Source of the DNA: JAHEJA01 sp965656445
GTDB taxonomy: Bacteria > Pseudomonadota > Alphaproteobacteria > Rhodobacterales > Rhodobacteraceae
Direction: 5' to 3'
Length of the DNA stretch: 64,000 nt
Assembly: GCA_965656445.1 (NCBI GenBank)
Contig: CBFHKO010000005.1
Coordinates: 1 to 64,000, forward strand
Part shown: positions 1 to 8,312 of the stretch, one piece after another
Layout of the letters: every line of letters starts with the position of its first letter
Numbering within the stretch: position 1 is the stretch's first letter
Notes under the pieces: model-generated
Databases searched by the model: none
The model's input: only the letters and a program-made list of their open reading frames with translations
Told to the model about the DNA's origin: nothing
Made by a program: the position numbers and the translations under genes

Positions 1-102
1 GAAAACCAATCCACCGTAGCGGCCCAATTCCCAGTAACCTGCACCTCTTCAGTGCCGGTAGACGCGCTTCTAATACCACCTGCAAATACCCGCAACCCCT
101 AA
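1..102 (+). CDS. possible 3' end of a truncated gene, unidentified
   Basis: Frame 1 on the + strand is open from the window edge to a TAA at 100-102 and would encode a 33-residue C-terminal tail ending in NTRNP. The T-rich stretch after the stop suits the end of a gene. The opposite strand is also open here, but it lacks a good start. The tail is too short to assign to a family. This may be the end of a gene lying mostly outside the window, or chance. Confidence 0.25.
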   Translation, partial: ENQSTVAAQFPVTCTSSVPVDALLIPPANTRNP

Positions 103-308
103 TTACAACTTTTAACACCTTTTTTTGTTTTTTTCTCTAAATGTCTGAAAATAAGGCGTTTCAGGCGGTGTTTCCGCAGTCAACCAAGCCAGCATACCTT
201 TAAAGCCCACTGAACTGAGACTTGGCTGTGTAAAATAAATTCAATTTCACTTATGTATTCTCATATATAATTACCCTGTGACCAATTTGGCCACATTTCG
301 GAGGACAC
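103..308. other. non-coding leader before the DUF302-like gene
   Basis: This spacer has a T-rich tract at about 118-137 and no convincing reading frame. A good ribosome binding site (GGAGGA at about 300-305) sits just before the ATG at 309. A promoter must lie here, but I see no clear consensus boxes and no hairpin followed by a T-run. Confidence 0.5.
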
Positions 309-761
309 ATGACTCGTTTTATACTTGGACTCGCAATCTTGGGCGCAACAGTAGGAATCGCTTCTGCTGATAGCCCTGTGACATATACTGTTACTGATCA
401 ATCTTATGATGACGTTTTGTTTGGGCTTGAGAACGCCATTATTGATCATGGGCTGGTCATTTCAAATCACAACCATGTGGGCGCTATGCTTGAGCGGACC
501 AAACGGGAAACGAACTCAGATGTGACCGTCTATGAAGAAGCTGATGTATTAGGGTTTTGCTCGGCTCCGCTGTCGCAGGCTGCAATGCTAGAGGATCCCA
601 TGAATATCCGCTTTTGCCCCTATAACATCTTTATGTTCCAAGAGGGCGGATCCGAGGCGCCTGTGATCATTGGGTACAATCCGTTGCCAGACACCACAGC
701 ACTGCAGGACGTCCAATCCCTTTTGGACAGCATCACCCGGTCTGCTATTGGGATCGACTAG
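309..761 (+). CDS. DUF302-like exported protein
   Basis: A 150-residue protein starting with a clear signal peptide (hydrophobic segment at residues 4-17, likely cleavage after ASA near residue 20). The mature part has the DUF302 pattern: an early YDDVLFGLENAIIDHGLVI helix-strand segment, then a central strand region with cysteines near 83 and 98. The function of DUF302 proteins is not settled, and this one is probably periplasmic. The start is supported by GGAGGA seven bases upstream. Its 3' end overlaps the convergent phosphodiesterase gene by 17 bp. Confidence 0.75.
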   Translation: MTRFILGLAILGATVGIASADSPVTYTVTDQSYDDVLFGLENAIIDHGLVISNHNHVGAMLERTKRETNSDVTVYEEADVLGFCSAPLSQAAMLEDPMNIRFCPYNIFMFQEGGSEAPVIIGYNPLPDTTALQDVQSLLDSITRSAIGID

Positions 762-1725
762 GGATGTCGGCCTTAACAATGGGCCCAATCACTTCGATCT
801 TGTCCGTCCATATGTAAGCATCAATTGGGCTTGGAACCTTATCCAAGTTCTCAATTGTGTTTATCCCACTAGAAAACCCTGACCCATCATAAGGCCCCCA
901 AATGACGACCTTAGTCCCATGGCGCCCCATCCGATCTGTTAGGCGATTAGGCCACCCCCATAGAAGGTTCGCATAATTAATAGGGACACCAACCCACCTA
1001 TCACGGCAGGCTTCTGGAACATATCCCGTCCAACCCAACGCCATATATCGTACCCAACACTTGATCAAAGACGGCCTGTCCATAGTCAGCAGGTCGGGAT
1101 CTATTGAATGCGCGGCGCGTGTCGGCTTGGCCCCTCCATAGACACCCCAAATCGGCTTGTCCTTTAATAATGGCAAAATCAGCTCACCATCACGCGAACG
1201 GTTGCTTTTGAAATTGATCAAAAGCTGTCCATCTAAGTCAGCGGATAGGATGTCTTCGATTCTAGGGATAACGGAGCCTCGCCCGCGAAATGGATAGGTC
1301 CGCCCATCATCTGTAAACCCAAACCCTGCATCCAGTGACGCTATGTCGTCATACGTTTGTTTATGCGTCACACCTGTCCCATTTGTTTGACAGTCCAAGG
1401 TCCAATCGTGAAAGACGACAAAAACATCATCCACGGTACGATGCACATCGATTTCAACGACATCCGCGCCAAAGGAAAATGCAGCTTGAATAGACGGTAG
1501 CGTGTTCTCAACAAAATCATGTTCAATCCGTCCAATATGTTTCGCACGACACAGATCGTTACTACGGTCCACGTTTTCATAAACTTGGTGGACGCCACGA
1601 TGCGCGATCAATTTGGTCGCATCCTTGGAGGGCTGTACGGCCAAGAGCGATGAATTATTCACCCAGAGCGCCATAACACACGATATTAAAAAGATATAAA
1701 ACAACCGCATGATGAAATTCATCAC
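745..1725 (-). CDS. glycerophosphodiester phosphodiesterase family protein
   Basis: A 326-residue protein with an N-terminal hydrophobic segment (about residues 7-22), so probably exported or membrane-anchored. The GDPD barrel signature is present: AHRG near residue 41, ENT near 73, EIDVHRT and VFHDWTLD further on. These hold the metal-binding Glu/Asp and the catalytic His residues of the family, which hydrolyses glycerophosphodiesters to glycerol-3-phosphate and an alcohol. The region after residue 200 is less typical, so the substrate is uncertain. It is convergent with, and overlaps, the DUF302-like gene. clpB lies upstream on the same strand and is separated by a terminator. Confidence 0.8.
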   Translation of the reverse strand: MMNFIMRLFYIFLISCVMALWVNNSSLLAVQPSKDATKLIAHRGVHQVYENVDRSNDLCRAKHIGRIEHDFVENTLPSIQAAFSFGADVVEIDVHRTVDDVFVVFHDWTLDCQTNGTGVTHKQTYDDIASLDAGFGFTDDGRTYPFRGRGSVIPRIEDILSADLDGQLLINFKSNRSRDGELILPLLKDKPIWGVYGGAKPTRAAHSIDPDLLTMDRPSLIKCWVRYMALGWTGYVPEACRDRWVGVPINYANLLWGWPNRLTDRMGRHGTKVVIWGPYDGSGFSSGINTIENLDKVPSPIDAYIWTDKIEVIGPIVKADIPSRSQ

Positions 1726-1739
1726 ATAGACTAAGGCAA

Positions 1740-1769
1740 AAAGAAAGAAAAAGGGCGGTTTCCCGCCCC
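1740..1769 (-). terminator. intrinsic terminator after clpB
   Basis: Read on the - strand, GGGCGG (complement of 1763-1768) pairs with CCGCCC (complement of 1753-1758) around a GAAA tetraloop. A T-rich run follows (A-rich on + at 1741-1752). It lies between the clpB stop and the start of the phosphodiesterase gene. Confidence 0.8.
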
Positions 1770-1779
1770 TGATCTAAAT

Positions 1780-4398
1780 TCAGTGAACACTCGCCTCGTT
1801 GGGGCGTTCTCGGTGGGTTGCTCCGACGCGATCGCCGATGAGCAAGCCTTCTGCGCCGGCGCTAACAGCCAAGGTTTCTCCGTCGGCCACATCCCCAGCT
1901 AACAACATTTCCGCCAAGGGGTCTTGCAAGGCGCGTTGGATCACCCGTTTTAGAGGGCGGGCGCCAAAGACTGGATCGTAGCCTTCGTCTGCAAGCCATG
2001 CGCGGGCGGCATCATCCAAGGTCAAGGTGATCTTGCGCGCGGCCAACCGCTTCATCAAACGCGCAAGCTGAATATCGACGATCCCGCCCATATCTTGACG
2101 CGCCAAACGATCAAAGATCACGGTTTCATCCAAACGGTTCAAGAACTCGGGACGGAAATGCGCCCGTACTGCATCCATCACATCGCGCTTGGCATCGGCG
2201 CTATCCGAACCTTCGGGTAATTGGCTCAATGCCTGCGCCCCAAGGTTTGAAGTCAAGATGATCAAGGTTTGTTTGAAATCAACCGTACGACCCTGTCCAT
2301 CCGTGAGCACCCCATCGTCCAAGACTTGCAAGAGAACGTTAAACACATCTGGATGCGCTTTTTCGACCTCGTCAAACAGGACAACTTGATAGGGTCTACG
2401 CCGAACGGCTTCGGTCAAGACACCGCCCTCATCATATCCAACATACCCAGGAGGGGCACCGATCAACCGCGACACTGCATGCTTTTCCATGAATTCAGAC
2501 ATATCTATGCGCACCATCGCATTGTCATCATCAAAGAGGAAATTCGCCACCGCTTTGGTCAATTCAGTTTTGCCCACACCCGTTGGCCCAAGGAACAAGA
2601 ACGATCCAAGTGGACGGTTTTCATCATTCAGCCCAGCGCGCGCACGACGCACAGCATTAGACACCGCTGTCACAGCTTTGTTTTGGCCAATGACACGGCG
2701 ATGAAGTTCGTCTTCCATGCGCAATAGCTTTTCGCGTTCGCCTTCTAACATCTTGGCCATTGGAATACCTGTCCAACGTTCAACCACTTGGGCGATTTGT
2801 TCAGGTCGTACAGCCTCTTCGACCATGACATCCTCGTCATCGCGCGCCTCTGCTGCGGCGAGGTCCTTTTCCAATTGCGGAATGACCCCGTAGGATAATT
2901 CACCTGCCTTAGCCAAGTTTCCATCCCGCTTGGCCATTTCCAGTTCAGCCCGTGCGCGATCTAGCTTTTCCTTGAGGTCACGCGCGCCTTCTAATTTGTC
3001 GCGCTCCGCTTGCCATTGAGCGGTCATTTCAGAGCTTCGTTCCTGAAGATCCGACAAATCCTTAAGCAAGGTGTCTAAGCGGTCCTGCGACGCGGCATCG
3101 TCCTCAAGGCGCAAGGCCTCAGCTTCGATCTGCTTTTGCAAGATTTCGCGATCCATCGCATCCAGCTCTTCGGGTTTGCTATCAACCTCCATCCGCAACC
3201 GACTTGCCGCCTCATCCACGAGGTCAATCGCTTTATCAGGCAAGAACCGATCCGTGATATAGCGATGCGACAAGGTGGCCGCAGAGACCAACGCGCTATC
3301 GGAAATGCGCACCCCATGGTGAAGCTCGTATTTCTCTTTAATCCCGCGCAGAATACTAATCGTATCCTCAACCGTTGGCTCGCTGACAATCACAGGCTGG
3401 AACCGACGGGCCAAGGCCGCATCCTTTTCCACATATTTGCGATATTCATCCAAAGTCGTTGCACCAATACAGTGCAATTCGCCGCGCGCCAAAGCAGGCT
3501 TGATCAAATTCGCCGCATCCATCGCACCCTCGGATTTACCAGCACCCACCAAAGTGTGCATCTCATCGATGAACAAGATCACCTCACCAGCGGCGGCGCT
3601 AATTTCGTTCAAAATCGCCTTGAGCCGTTCTTCGAATTCGCCACGATATTTCGCTCCCGCAATCAAGGCCCCCATATCCAAGGCCATCAACCGCTTGTTC
3701 CTAAGGGATTCAGGGACATCCCCATTCACGATACGCAAAGCCATGCCCTCGGCAATCGCCGTTTTCCCGACACCCGGCTCCCCGATCAAAACGGGATTGT
3801 TCTTGGTGCGCCGTGACAAGACCTGCATCGCACGGCGGATTTCATCGTCCCGTCCAATGATGGGATCAATCTTGCCGTCGCGTGCGGCTTGGGTCAAATC
3901 CTGTGCGTATTTCTCTAAGGCTTCATAGCCATCTTCCGCAGTGGCGCTATCAGCCTTGCGCCCTTTGCGGATATCATTGATCGCCGCATTCAAGGCCTGA
4001 GCCGACACATTTCCCTTGGACAGCGCGTCTTTCGCCGCCGATTTGCCAAGAGCAAGCGCCATAAGCACCCGTTCAACAGGAACAAATTGATCTCCCGCTT
4101 TTTTGGCAATCTCTTCAGCCTCGCCCAAGAGTTTAGCGGTCGAGGTATCCACAAACACCTGCGTGCCCTCACCGCTTACCTGAGGAAGCTTGGCAACCGC
4201 GGCATCAACCGCTTGACGCACGACACGCGCATCCCCGCCTGATTGCGTGATCAAATTTGTGGCAAAGCCCTGCTCATCATCCATAATCGCCTTCAAGAGA
4301 TGTTCGGGCAAAATACGTTGGTGGTTTTCACGAATAGCAATGGTCTGCGCCGCTTGAACAAATCCGCGCGCGCGTTCCGTGAACTTGGTCAAGTCCAT
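1780..4398 (-). CDS. clpB: ATP-dependent chaperone ClpB
   Basis: An 872-residue ClpB/Hsp104 disaggregase of normal length. It has the Clp N-domain (HQRILPEHLLKAI near residue 25), a first AAA+ module with Walker A GEPGVGKTAIAEG, a coiled-coil middle domain rich in E, K and L (about 400-530), and a second AAA+ module with GPTGVGKTEL and the sensor region GARPLKR near the C-terminus. It works with DnaK/DnaJ, also in this window, to rescue aggregated proteins. GGAGAGACC precedes the ATG. A heat-shock-type promoter lies about 75-105 bp upstream and a terminator follows the gene. Confidence 0.98.
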   Translation of the reverse strand: MDLTKFTERARGFVQAAQTIAIRENHQRILPEHLLKAIMDDEQGFATNLITQSGGDARVVRQAVDAAVAKLPQVSGEGTQVFVDTSTAKLLGEAEEIAKKAGDQFVPVERVLMALALGKSAAKDALSKGNVSAQALNAAINDIRKGRKADSATAEDGYEALEKYAQDLTQAARDGKIDPIIGRDDEIRRAMQVLSRRTKNNPVLIGEPGVGKTAIAEGMALRIVNGDVPESLRNKRLMALDMGALIAGAKYRGEFEERLKAILNEISAAAGEVILFIDEMHTLVGAGKSEGAMDAANLIKPALARGELHCIGATTLDEYRKYVEKDAALARRFQPVIVSEPTVEDTISILRGIKEKYELHHGVRISDSALVSAATLSHRYITDRFLPDKAIDLVDEAASRLRMEVDSKPEELDAMDREILQKQIEAEALRLEDDAASQDRLDTLLKDLSDLQERSSEMTAQWQAERDKLEGARDLKEKLDRARAELEMAKRDGNLAKAGELSYGVIPQLEKDLAAAEARDDEDVMVEEAVRPEQIAQVVERWTGIPMAKMLEGEREKLLRMEDELHRRVIGQNKAVTAVSNAVRRARAGLNDENRPLGSFLFLGPTGVGKTELTKAVANFLFDDDNAMVRIDMSEFMEKHAVSRLIGAPPGYVGYDEGGVLTEAVRRRPYQVVLFDEVEKAHPDVFNVLLQVLDDGVLTDGQGRTVDFKQTLIILTSNLGAQALSQLPEGSDSADAKRDVMDAVRAHFRPEFLNRLDETVIFDRLARQDMGGIVDIQLARLMKRLAARKITLTLDDAARAWLADEGYDPVFGARPLKRVIQRALQDPLAEMLLAGDVADGETLAVSAGAEGLLIGDRVGATHRERPNEASVH

Positions 4399-4472
4399 GG
4401 GTCTCTCCTTCTATAAGCGCCACTCCTTTAGAACACCCAACTCTTGGCATGCCCCTCTGTGGCCTTCTCGTT

Positions 4473-4503
4473 CTATTTGGGCATTTCCAAAATATTTTTC
4501 AAG
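4473..4503 (-). promoter_or_regulatory. candidate RpoH (heat-shock) promoter of clpB
   Basis: On the - strand, CTTGAAA (complement of 4497-4503) is followed, 18 bases after CTTG, by CCCAAATAG (complement of 4473-4481). The -35 box is a good sigma-32-type match. The -10 box is only a partial match to the alphaproteobacterial form. Spacing equals that of the much better dnaK promoter near 47.6 kb. Confidence 0.5.
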
Positions 4504-4574
4504 ATTTTCTAATTTTTTACACCAAAGGGGTAAAACCTATCCTTTTGTGCCGCTTATATCCACAAGGGATATAC

Positions 4575-4835
4575 ATGGATCACCAAATGCGCCTTATCAA
4601 AGTCACATATAGCAACATCACATATGACGCCAAAGAGGCAACACTCTTTGGTCTCGTAACCTTTGTCACGAGCAATGGCCCGATTCATGTTGAATGCAGG
4701 GTCAACGACTATACGCCCAGCGCACATAATTCACCAAGAACCGCGCTGCGCCGCATTGCCCAAACCAAAGTGACCTTTCCCACGATCCTACACGCGCCAA
4801 GCACCTATCACCAACTCATGTCACGCGCGGCTTGA
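4575..4835 (+). CDS. conserved-looking small protein, unknown function
   Basis: An 86-residue frame from ATG 4575 (AAGGGAT five bases upstream), with an alternative in-frame ATG at 4587. The product looks like a small beta-rich cytosolic domain (VTYSNITYDAKEATLFGLV), followed by a basic stretch and no membrane segment. I do not recognise a family. It is divergent from clpB and lies 54 bp upstream of pyrF in the same direction, so it may share a transcript with pyrF. Codon usage looks like its neighbours. Confidence 0.55.
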   Translation: MDHQMRLIKVTYSNITYDAKEATLFGLVTFVTSNGPIHVECRVNDYTPSAHNSPRTALRRIAQTKVTFPTILHAPSTYHQLMSRAA

Positions 4836-4889
4836 CCAAATAGACCAAGCCTGAAAGAACGGCCCAGACGCTGTAAAAAGGAAAATCCC

Positions 4890-5585
4890 ATGTCTGATGA
4901 CCGTTTGATTGTTGCCCTCGATGTTCCCAACGTGATTGCAGGAATGGAGCTGACCTCCAAACTCGGCGACTCGGTCTCATTCTATAAAATCGGTCTCGGC
5001 ATGCTCACAGGGGGCGGCCTTGCCTTGGCCAATGAGCTGAAACAAGAACATGGCAAACGTATCTTTCTGGATATGAAATTCTTTGACATCGGGGCCACAG
5101 TCGAAGCCGCCGTTCGCGGAATTGCACAATATGATTTGGATTTCCTCACCGTCCACGGAGACCCCCATGTGGTCAAAGCCGCCAAAGAAGGGGCCGCAGG
5201 CAGCAATCTCAAAATCCTCGCGGTGACAATCCTCACCTCGCTCGATCGCCAAGACCTTGATAACTCAATGATTAAATCTGGCGATGTTCAGGATTTGGTT
5301 GTGGAACGCGCAGGCCGCGCCTTTGATGCAGGGGCCGATGGCGTCATCGCCTCCCCCCAAGAATCCGCCCTCATTCGCGCCCTTCCCAATTCCAAAGACC
5401 GCTTGATCGTCACACCTGGCGTGCGCCCTGCTGGGGCCGACAAAGGGGATCAAAAACGGATCACAACTCCTGCGGATGCGATCAAAAACGGCTCAGACCA
5501 TATCGTTGTTGGCCGCCCTATTTGGCAAGCGCCCGATCCTGCAATGGCCGCACGTGCTATTCTAGGGGAGATGAAATCTATCTAA
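4890..5585 (+). CDS. pyrF: orotidine-5'-phosphate decarboxylase
   Basis: A 231-residue protein of typical bacterial length. It catalyses the last step of UMP synthesis, decarboxylation of OMP. The fold's N-terminal LIVALDVPN and the catalytic K-x-x-D region (FLDMKFFDIGATVEAA, about residues 58-73) are present, as are the C-terminal phosphate-binding TPGVRP and GSDHIVVGRPIW. A GGAAAATCCC stretch precedes the ATG. A bidirectional terminator follows. Confidence 0.97.
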   Translation: MSDDRLIVALDVPNVIAGMELTSKLGDSVSFYKIGLGMLTGGGLALANELKQEHGKRIFLDMKFFDIGATVEAAVRGIAQYDLDFLTVHGDPHVVKAAKEGAAGSNLKILAVTILTSLDRQDLDNSMIKSGDVQDLVVERAGRAFDAGADGVIASPQESALIRALPNSKDRLIVTPGVRPAGADKGDQKRITTPADAIKNGSDHIVVGRPIWQAPDPAMAARAILGEMKSI

Positions 5586-5589
5586 TTTC

Positions 5590-5632
5590 ATCTTTGCACG
5601 AAATACTCAAAAATCGGGGGCGCAGCCCCCAA
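5590..5632. repeat. intergenic hairpin unit after pyrF
   Basis: A GGGGGC-GCA-GCCCCC hairpin (5616-5630) follows the sequence GAAATACTCAAAAATC. A related GAGGATATTTTT motif, in opposite orientation, occurs near 11250. Such units after stop codons are, from memory, common in roseobacter genomes. Here they are too short to prove a dispersed family. Confidence 0.4.
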
Positions 5633-5645
5633 ACAAAACTGCAAC

Positions 5646-5676
5646 AAAAAACCCCGCCAAAGGCGGGGCTTTTTGT
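5646..5676. terminator. bidirectional terminator between pyrF and rpmJ
   Basis: CCCCGCC-AAA-GGCGGGG has an A-run before and a T-run after, so it can stop transcripts from pyrF on + and from rpmJ on -. Confidence 0.9.
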
Positions 5677-5702
5677 TACCACTAAATTACGTGGAAGCTC
5701 GC

Positions 5703-5828
5703 TTAGCCCTGACGGGCTTTGAAACGGCGCTGCGTCTTGTTGATGACGTACACGCGGCCTTTACGGCGCACGACACGACAGTCGCGGTGACGCTGCTTGA
5801 GCGAGCGGAGTGAGTTCTTAACTTTCAT
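5703..5828 (-). CDS. rpmJ: 50S ribosomal protein L36 (cysteine-poor form)
   Basis: A 41-residue protein with the core VVRRKGRVYVINKTQRRFKARQG. The start at 5828 is set by CTGGAGAAGG just upstream; the frame continues to 5900, but the extra residues do not belong to L36. The usual zinc-binding set (three Cys and one His) is not present: only one Cys remains. This is therefore the zinc-independent type, like E. coli YkgO, which also carries this longer 'KNSLRSLKQRHRDC' insertion. It sits beside tRNA-Val. Confidence 0.93.
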   Translation of the reverse strand: MKVKNSLRSLKQRHRDCRVVRRKGRVYVINKTQRRFKARQG

Positions 5829-5899
5829 AACCTTCTCCAGTCTATCGCGGCGCGTCATTTGCGCCATTGCAGGTCGTCCCCTAGGGGACAATGAATTCA

Positions 5900-5974
<75 letters not shown>

Positions 5975-6108
5975 GTACTTATACCAACACGCCCTTGTCC
6001 CAAAAAAAATGGGACGCGAAAATTCGCGCCGGTGTCGGGTCTATAAAAGTTTGTGTCAGCATGTTCAAGGGCTTTTGATATCTATTTGTTTTGGTTTATA
6101 CACACCCA

Positions 6109-6981
6109 ATGACGATTTTGCGTGAAAATACGGATGCATATCACCTTGGCCTGCCAGAAACCATTGGCACGGCACTTGTTTTTGCGTCTCCGCATAGTGG
6201 TCGTGACTATAGCAAAGCCTTTAGGAACATGTCGATTCTCGGTGAACACGCCCTGCGGAGTTCTGAGGATGCCTATGTAGATCTGTTACTTGAGGCGCTT
6301 CCTCAAATTGGGGCACCGCTTATCTGTGCAAGCGCGCCGCGTGCCTTTGTGGATCTTAACCGCGCGCCCGAAGAATTGGACCCCGCTCTAATCGCAGGGG
6401 CACGAAGCCGTGGGCTGAATCCCAGAATCACATCTGGCCTTGGTGTGATTCCCCGCGTTGTCGCCCACTCTCAGCCCATCTACCGCGGCAAGCTCTCCCT
6501 TCAGGATGCGGAACAGCGGATCGCGGAGTATTGGACGCCTTATCATACAAAACTCACCGAACTCTTAGAGCGCACGCGCACTCTTTGGGGATACTCAGTC
6601 TTGCTTGATATGCATTCCATGCCACACGAAGCGGTGTCGCAAATCAGGCCAACAAGCAAACGCCCAGACATTATTATTGGGGATCGCTTTGGGGCCTCGG
6701 CCTCACAGCCCATTGTCTTGGAGCTTGAGCAGGCATTGATGGCAGAAGGATTCAAAGTCGCGCGAAATGCGCCCTTTGCTGGCGCCTATATCACCCAGCG
6801 CTATGGCCGCCCCTCCTCTCATCAGCATGCCATTCAAATCGAAATTGATCGCAGCTTGTATTTAGACGAAGCACGCATTGAGCCATCCGGCCAATTCGAG
6901 GATGTGAAATCACGCCTCACCCGCGCGTTTCGGACATTGATCGAGGCCCACGGCGATCTCACCTCATTGGCGGCGGAATAA
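6109..6981 (+). CDS. N-formylglutamate amidohydrolase family protein
   Basis: A 290-residue protein from ATG 6109; an in-frame TTG at 6091 is less likely. Family features include VFASPHSGRDY near the N-terminus, SEDAYVDLLLEALP, the metal-site segment LLDMHSMPH near 170, IIIGDRFG, and GAYITQRYGRP. In histidine degradation this fold hydrolyses N-formylglutamate to glutamate and formate. No other hut gene is nearby, so the true substrate may differ. No strong ribosome binding site is visible. It is convergent with dinB, with the two stop codons adjacent. Confidence 0.85.
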   Translation: MTILRENTDAYHLGLPETIGTALVFASPHSGRDYSKAFRNMSILGEHALRSSEDAYVDLLLEALPQIGAPLICASAPRAFVDLNRAPEELDPALIAGARSRGLNPRITSGLGVIPRVVAHSQPIYRGKLSLQDAEQRIAEYWTPYHTKLTELLERTRTLWGYSVLLDMHSMPHEAVSQIRPTSKRPDIIIGDRFGASASQPIVLELEQALMAEGFKVARNAPFAGAYITQRYGRPSSHQHAIQIEIDRSLYLDEARIEPSGQFEDVKSRLTRAFRTLIEAHGDLTSLAAE

Positions 6982-8241
6982 TCACCGCAAGCTGCGCCCT
7001 TTCAGAATCGCATCCGGTCCAAATTTTTGACGGATCTTATCTGTGGCGCGTTCTGCCGCACTGCGTTTTGCGGCATTGGGGTCTAGCAAATCCTGATAGC
7101 GTTCTGCATCCGCTTCATCACAGAGATCGGACAAACCCGCCCCAATCAGGCGATAGGCTTTGCCGCGCTCCAACTGGTCAAACATCACTTTGACGTTGCG
7201 AAATAGGGTATCCGCCAACTGCGTTGCATCCCTTAATGTCACCCGACGCGAGATGACTTTATGTGCCGAGGTCTTAACCTTGAGCGTGGCAACGCGCCCG
7301 GCAAGCCCTTTGGCTTTGGCGCGATCTGATACTTTTTCGCACATGCGCCACAGATGCCCCTCTAACAGATCAGGGTCTGACGTATCCTCAAAAAAGGTTG
7401 TTTCGTTTGAAATCGACTTCATCGGGCTGTTGTTGCTTACCGAGCGGGAATCTTGACCGCGCGCCAAATGCCATAGCCGATCCCCCATCGACCCGAATTT
7501 AACCCTTAGGTCATCGCGATCCCATCGCAGGAGATCCGCAAATGTCCGAATGCCAGAGCGTTCCAGTGTTTCCTGCGCACTGGACCCTACGCCCCAAATC
7601 AGCCGCACAGGACGATCGCGCAGAAACGCCTCTGTGTCGGCCTGACCAATCACAGAGAACCCGTTGGGCTTGTCCAAGTCTGATGCAATTTTTGCCAAAA
7701 ACTTGTTATGCGACAGCCCGATTGAGCCCGTCACACCCAATTCATCCTTCATCCGCCGCACCAGTCGCGCCACCATAACCGCAGGAGGCACCCCATGAAG
7801 CCGCTCGGTCCCGCGCAAATCCAAAAACGCCTCATCCAACGACAAGGGCTCGATCGCTGGGGTCAGCTCTTCCATCATGGCGCGAATTTGGCGGCTGATA
7901 TCGACATAAAGCTGCATACGCGGCTTTATCACAACCGCTTCGGGACAGCGTTTGAGCGCCTGAAACATCGGCATTGCGGATTTCACACCGCGCATGCGGG
8001 CAACATAACAGGCCGTGGACACAACCCCACGCCGCCCACCGCCAATGATAACGGGCTTATCCGCCAAATCAGGGCGATCGCGTTTTTCCACACTGGCGTA
8101 AAAGGCATCGCAATCCATATGCGCAATACCCAATTGAAACAGCTCCGCATTGCGCACAACACGAGGCGATCGGCACCGAGAACAGCGACCAGATCCCTGA
8201 AACATATGCAAACAATCTCGGCATAAACTGTCCAAGATCAC
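6982..8241 (-). CDS. dinB: DNA polymerase IV with N-terminal zinc ribbon
   Basis: A 419-residue Y-family translesion polymerase starting at GTG 8241. Catalytic motifs are HMDCDAFYASVEKRD near residue 42 and SLDEAFLDL near 140. The thumb helix-hairpin-helix region (LIWGVGSSAQETLERSGI) and the little-finger domain with SNNSPMKSISNETTF follow. The first 40 residues add CRDC and CSRC pairs at about 7/10 and 20/23, a zinc-ribbon-like extension absent from E. coli DinB. No C-terminal clamp-binding peptide is obvious. No LexA box was identified upstream. Confidence 0.95.
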   Translation of the reverse strand: MILDSLCRDCLHMFQGSGRCSRCRSPRVVRNAELFQLGIAHMDCDAFYASVEKRDRPDLADKPVIIGGGRRGVVSTACYVARMRGVKSAMPMFQALKRCPEAVVIKPRMQLYVDISRQIRAMMEELTPAIEPLSLDEAFLDLRGTERLHGVPPAVMVARLVRRMKDELGVTGSIGLSHNKFLAKIASDLDKPNGFSVIGQADTEAFLRDRPVRLIWGVGSSAQETLERSGIRTFADLLRWDRDDLRVKFGSMGDRLWHLARGQDSRSVSNNSPMKSISNETTFFEDTSDPDLLEGHLWRMCEKVSDRAKAKGLAGRVATLKVKTSAHKVISRRVTLRDATQLADTLFRNVKVMFDQLERGKAYRLIGAGLSDLCDEADAERYQDLLDPNAAKRSAAERATDKIRQKFGPDAILKGRSLR

Positions 8242-8312
8242 CCCCTCATCTCGCTTGAATTTTTGGGACTTTCTCCCTACCTATATCCTATAACAAATTA
8301 CAGGGACAGAAA

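Noticed and set aside
3136..3816. 226-codon frame antisense to clpB
   Set aside because: It overlaps the conserved AAA+ and middle domains of clpB on the other strand; no motif or start site.
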